From CAYMEV01 sp964431655 [NCBI: uncultured bacterium] (GTDB taxonomy: Bacteria > CAYMEV01): a stretch of 8,375 nucleotides of DNA. Both the position numbers and the translations under genes were made by a program. Within the stretch, counting starts at the first letter, position 1, and each line of letters opens with the position of its first letter. The DNA is taken from positions 1 through 8,375 of the forward strand of contig CAYSKJ010000075.1 in the NCBI GenBank assembly GCA_964431655.1, in the 5' to 3' direction. Shown here piece after piece: positions 6,153-8,375 of this stretch. Below the pieces are notes generated by a model. That model searched no databases and was not told the DNA's origin. It saw only the letters and a list, made by a program, of their open reading frames with translations.

Positions 6153-8285
6153 ATGAGGAAATGTCTGCTGACAATTCTCCTCTTATGCAGTACTGTTCTC
6201 TATAGTCAGGGTACGGTAAGAGATGTATTGGACAATACAGTTATCCCCTGTACCGTTACCTATGGCACCGTTGTGAATGTATCAACTGTCCAGGAGCTCA
6301 AAAATGCAATAAACCTGGCGAATTCCAGCGGAGGTAATATGACTGTGCTGATTGCCGACGGTACTTATCAAATTGCAACTGAATCCTGGTACCCCTATAT
6401 AACAGGTTCCAATATTGTTTTTCGGAGTGAATCGGGCAGAAGGGATGATGTGATACTAACCGGAAGCGGAATGGAATACGGATCAGGGACAGAAAATATA
6501 TTCTATCTTGCCGGTAATAATATAGTAATTGCCGACCTTACCCTGCGGGAGGCCGGAAACCACGGGATAGCCACCCATACGGACTCCCATCTTTTTTATA
6601 ATTTGAGGATACAGGATACCTATGAGCAGATGGTCAAGGGTACCGCCAGCGGAGACGGGGCTGACAACTGCACGGTTGAATGCTGTCTTTTTGAATACAC
6701 CTCAGGCATAGGTCCCCAGTACTATATCGGCGGAATTGATGTTCACATGGGCGATGGGTGGACCATTAAGGACAATGTGTTTATGCACATCAAAAGCCCT
6801 TCGGGTTCTGCAGCGGAGCATGCAGTGCATTTCTGGAATAATTCCTCCGGCAATACCGTGGAGCGCAACCTTATTATGGACTGCGACAGGGGTATAGGCT
6901 TTGGTCTCGGTACTTCGCCGAATACAGGGGGCATTATAAAAAACAATATGATATATAATGATGGTACAGGAATATTTAATGATGTGGGCATAGGGCTTGA
7001 GAGCTCTCCAGGGACCAGGGTCTATAATAATACAATCTTCATTCAATACATGAACTCCATAGAATACAGGTTTTCCTCAACCGTTAATGTGGACATAAAA
7101 AATAACCTTGTAAACCGGCCTGTAACCTCGCGTGACGGTGCAACCGGAACAGCGGAATCCAACCATACGGATGCCCAGCTTTCATGGTTTAATGACCCCG
7201 ATTCCGGGGACCTTTCCCTTTTTTCAGACATATCCGGGGTTGTTGATTCGGGTATTGACCTGTCAGGGTATGTGGAGGATGATATTTATAAAACTATTAG
7301 ACCCATCGGGACAGCCTGGGATATAGGCGCTCACGAATACATTCCTGCTCCGGCAGATTCAGCGGCAATAAGCATGGAGAACCTGGCTCTGGAGGGGATA
7401 TGGCATTGGATTTATGATCCCCTGGGCGGGCAATGGTCCAGGCTTCTGGCAGGAGTAGCATGTAACGGTATGGAGGCTGGAGATATAACCGGAGACGGCA
7501 ACATTGAACTGGTAGCCAATATAACCGGCCAGGGGCTATGGATGTATTCTTTTTTAAGCTCCAGCTGGACTTTCCTGGGGAATGAAGCCATTAATTTTGC
7601 TCTCTGCAGGGCAAGTCTCAAAATGCCCCTTCAGGTTTCAGCATCCTTTGAGAGCCAGGGCCTTTATATACTTAACTATAATACCATGACCTGGTCACGG
7701 ATAATCAATATCCCTGCAATAATCCTTGAATCGGGGAATATTGATGACACCCAGACTGATGAGCTTTTACTTTCCTTTAGCGGGATAGAAGGGATATACA
7801 CTTACAGTTTTGCTGACCAGAAGTTTTCTCTTATAATTGCTGTAAGCCCAGACCAGGTAATATCCGGTGATATTTCCGGGGATGGTATGGATGAGATTAT
7901 TTCAGCTTTTGAAGGATTCGGGATATATTCCATAAAGAAGGCCCAAGGTACCGGGTGGGATATCACCAGACTCACATGGGGCACACCGGATCCGGGCCAT
8001 TTCATGTCTGCAGGTAATATATCAGGATCCGGTGCATCAGAGCTGGTTTTTACCTATCTTGGGAGGACATATGTCTACTCCCATGATACCAGGGGCTGGT
8101 CGGTCCTGGTCAATGCACCCCTTAAGAGGATTATATCCGGGAAGTTTACAGGCAATGTCCTTGATGACCTTATTGTTTGCGAAAGCATTACAAATAATAT
8201 CATCCTGTATAAGGCTTCTGAGTCCTTGTATGAAACCCTGGCTTTTGGCGGTGATGCGGGGTCAATGACCTCGGTGGGGAACTGA
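6153..8285 (+). CDS. Secreted parallel beta-helix (pectate-lyase-like) protein with C-terminal beta-propeller
   Basis: Exported protein of 710 residues. The signal peptide (MRK, core about 4-16, probable cleavage near Ser18 in LYSQG) is followed by a right-handed parallel beta-helix of roughly residues 40-395. This opens with STVQELKNAINLANSSGG (44-61) and VLIADGTYQI (65-74), an opening typical of polysaccharide-lyase-like helices, continues with coils such as NIVIADLTLREAGNHGI (123-139), AEHAVHFWNNSSGNTVERNL (221-240) and RVYNNTIF (289-296), and closes with RPIGTAWDIGAHEY (383-396), an ending common in such secreted helices. The fold suggests a polysaccharide lyase, hydrolase or epimerase, but no catalytic residues could be assigned. 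Residues 403-710 are the same seven-repeat propeller as in the preceding gene. The ATG has AGGGAGG at 6137-6143. The gene ends 6 bp from a convergent gene. Confidence 0.87.
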   Translation: MRKCLLTILLLCSTVLYSQGTVRDVLDNTVIPCTVTYGTVVNVSTVQELKNAINLANSSGGNMTVLIADGTYQIATESWYPYITGSNIVFRSESGRRDDVILTGSGMEYGSGTENIFYLAGNNIVIADLTLREAGNHGIATHTDSHLFYNLRIQDTYEQMVKGTASGDGADNCTVECCLFEYTSGIGPQYYIGGIDVHMGDGWTIKDNVFMHIKSPSGSAAEHAVHFWNNSSGNTVERNLIMDCDRGIGFGLGTSPNTGGIIKNNMIYNDGTGIFNDVGIGLESSPGTRVYNNTIFIQYMNSIEYRFSSTVNVDIKNNLVNRPVTSRDGATGTAESNHTDAQLSWFNDPDSGDLSLFSDISGVVDSGIDLSGYVEDDIYKTIRPIGTAWDIGAHEYIPAPADSAAISMENLALEGIWHWIYDPLGGQWSRLLAGVACNGMEAGDITGDGNIELVANITGQGLWMYSFLSSSWTFLGNEAINFALCRASLKMPLQVSASFESQGLYILNYNTMTWSRIINIPAIILESGNIDDTQTDELLLSFSGIEGIYTYSFADQKFSLIIAVSPDQVISGDISGDGMDEIISAFEGFGIYSIKKAQGTGWDITRLTWGTPDPGHFMSAGNISGSGASELVFTYLGRTYVYSHDTRGWSVLVNAPLKRIISGKFTGNVLDDLIVCESITNNIILYKASESLYETLAFGGDAGSMTSVGN
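7359..8282 (+). repeat. Seven-repeat FG-GAP-like beta-propeller, copy 2 (residues 403-710)
   Basis: Units begin near residues 415 (GIWHW), 461 (GLWMY), 503 (GLYIL), 547 (GIYTY), 590 (GIYSI), 639 (TYVYS) and 683 (IILYK). Asp-rich loops survive in unit 1 (GDITGDG, 443-449) and unit 4 (GDISGDG, 572-578). It aligns unit for unit with copy 1 and shares GKFTGxVLDDLIxCE in unit 6 and GTPDxG in unit 5. Over about the last 85 residues hand alignment gives roughly 45-50% identity. It also ends mid-unit (SMTSVGN), matching copy 1. Confidence 0.7.
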
Positions 8286-8291
8286 CTGTAT

Positions 8292-8375
8292 TTATTTGCC
8301 TCTTACGGTGATAAGGGATATTTCACCGGGTTTCCAGAGCCTCATGCGGGGTCCCCATGTTCCTGTTCCCCGGTT
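8292..8375 (-). CDS. C-terminal end of a probable metallophosphoesterase (partial)
   Basis: Minus-strand frame open to the window edge and ending in TAA at 8292-8294. It gives 27 residues reading NRGTGTWGPRMRLWKPGE then ISLITVRGK. This resembles the conserved C-terminal signature of calcineurin-like metallophosphoesterases, in which a G-x-G-T-x-G motif is followed by R-L and a P-x-E-I-x-L-I-T-L strand. The catalytic metal-binding part lies outside the window, so the call rests on this tail alone. It converges on the beta-helix gene with a 6-bp gap. Confidence 0.6.
   Translation of the reverse strand, partial: NRGTGTWGPRMRLWKPGEISLITVRGK

Noticed and set aside
6153-6209. Lipoprotein signal with Cys12 in the beta-helix protein
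   Set aside because: The residues before Cys12 are Leu-Leu-Leu, which does not fit a lipobox (Gly/Ala/Ser at -1). A type I signal peptide ending at YSQ fits better.
5208-8282. The repeated segments as mobile elements or recombining DNA repeats
   Set aside because: Similarity is clear at the protein level but only patchy at the DNA level, with no flanking repeats or transposase. It reflects old domain duplication.

Overview
The window is an ordinary-looking bacterial chromosomal segment of moderate GC, densely coded, with strong Shine-Dalgarno sites (AAGGAG, GGGAGG) before most genes. No RNA genes, transposons, CRISPR arrays or phage genes were seen. The organism cannot be fixed from the sequence. 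The signal peptides ending in YSQ and the short-chain-dehydrogenase type of threonine dehydrogenase are common in Bacteroidota and also occur in spirochaetes and other groups. The strong SD sites and near-consensus -35/-10 promoters argue against a typical Bacteroidota genome. A Gram-negative, possibly spirochaete-like host is a low-confidence guess.

Left part, minus strand (1-3200): three housekeeping genes. A glycine C-acetyltransferase-like gene (kbl, cut off by the window edge at its 3' end) lies directly downstream of an SDR-type L-threonine 3-dehydrogenase (tdh). The pair would convert threonine, through 2-amino-3-ketobutyrate, to glycine and acetyl-CoA. Upstream, a full-length cardiolipin synthase (cls) carries both HKD catalytic motifs. 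tdh has its own near-consensus promoter in the gap after cls.

Centre (3201-3442): an AT-rich divergent intergenic region with a good promoter for cls on the minus strand and a weaker candidate for the plus-strand genes.

Right part, plus strand (3443-8285): a YpfJ-family membrane-anchored zinc metallopeptidase, followed after gaps of 46 and 48 bp by two genes for large secreted proteins. The first has a cysteine-rich N-terminal domain that I cannot place firmly (it looks hydrolase-like). The second has a pectate-lyase-like parallel beta-helix. Both end in the same roughly 300-residue domain of seven repeats, best read as a seven-bladed FG-GAP-like beta-propeller. This duplicated C-terminal module on two unrelated N-terminal domains is the most interesting content of the window. 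It suggests a small exported toolkit acting on an extracellular polymer, but that role is inference.

The right edge holds the 3' end of a convergent minus-strand gene whose last 27 residues look like the C-terminus of a metallophosphoesterase. It is separated from the beta-helix gene by only 6 bp.
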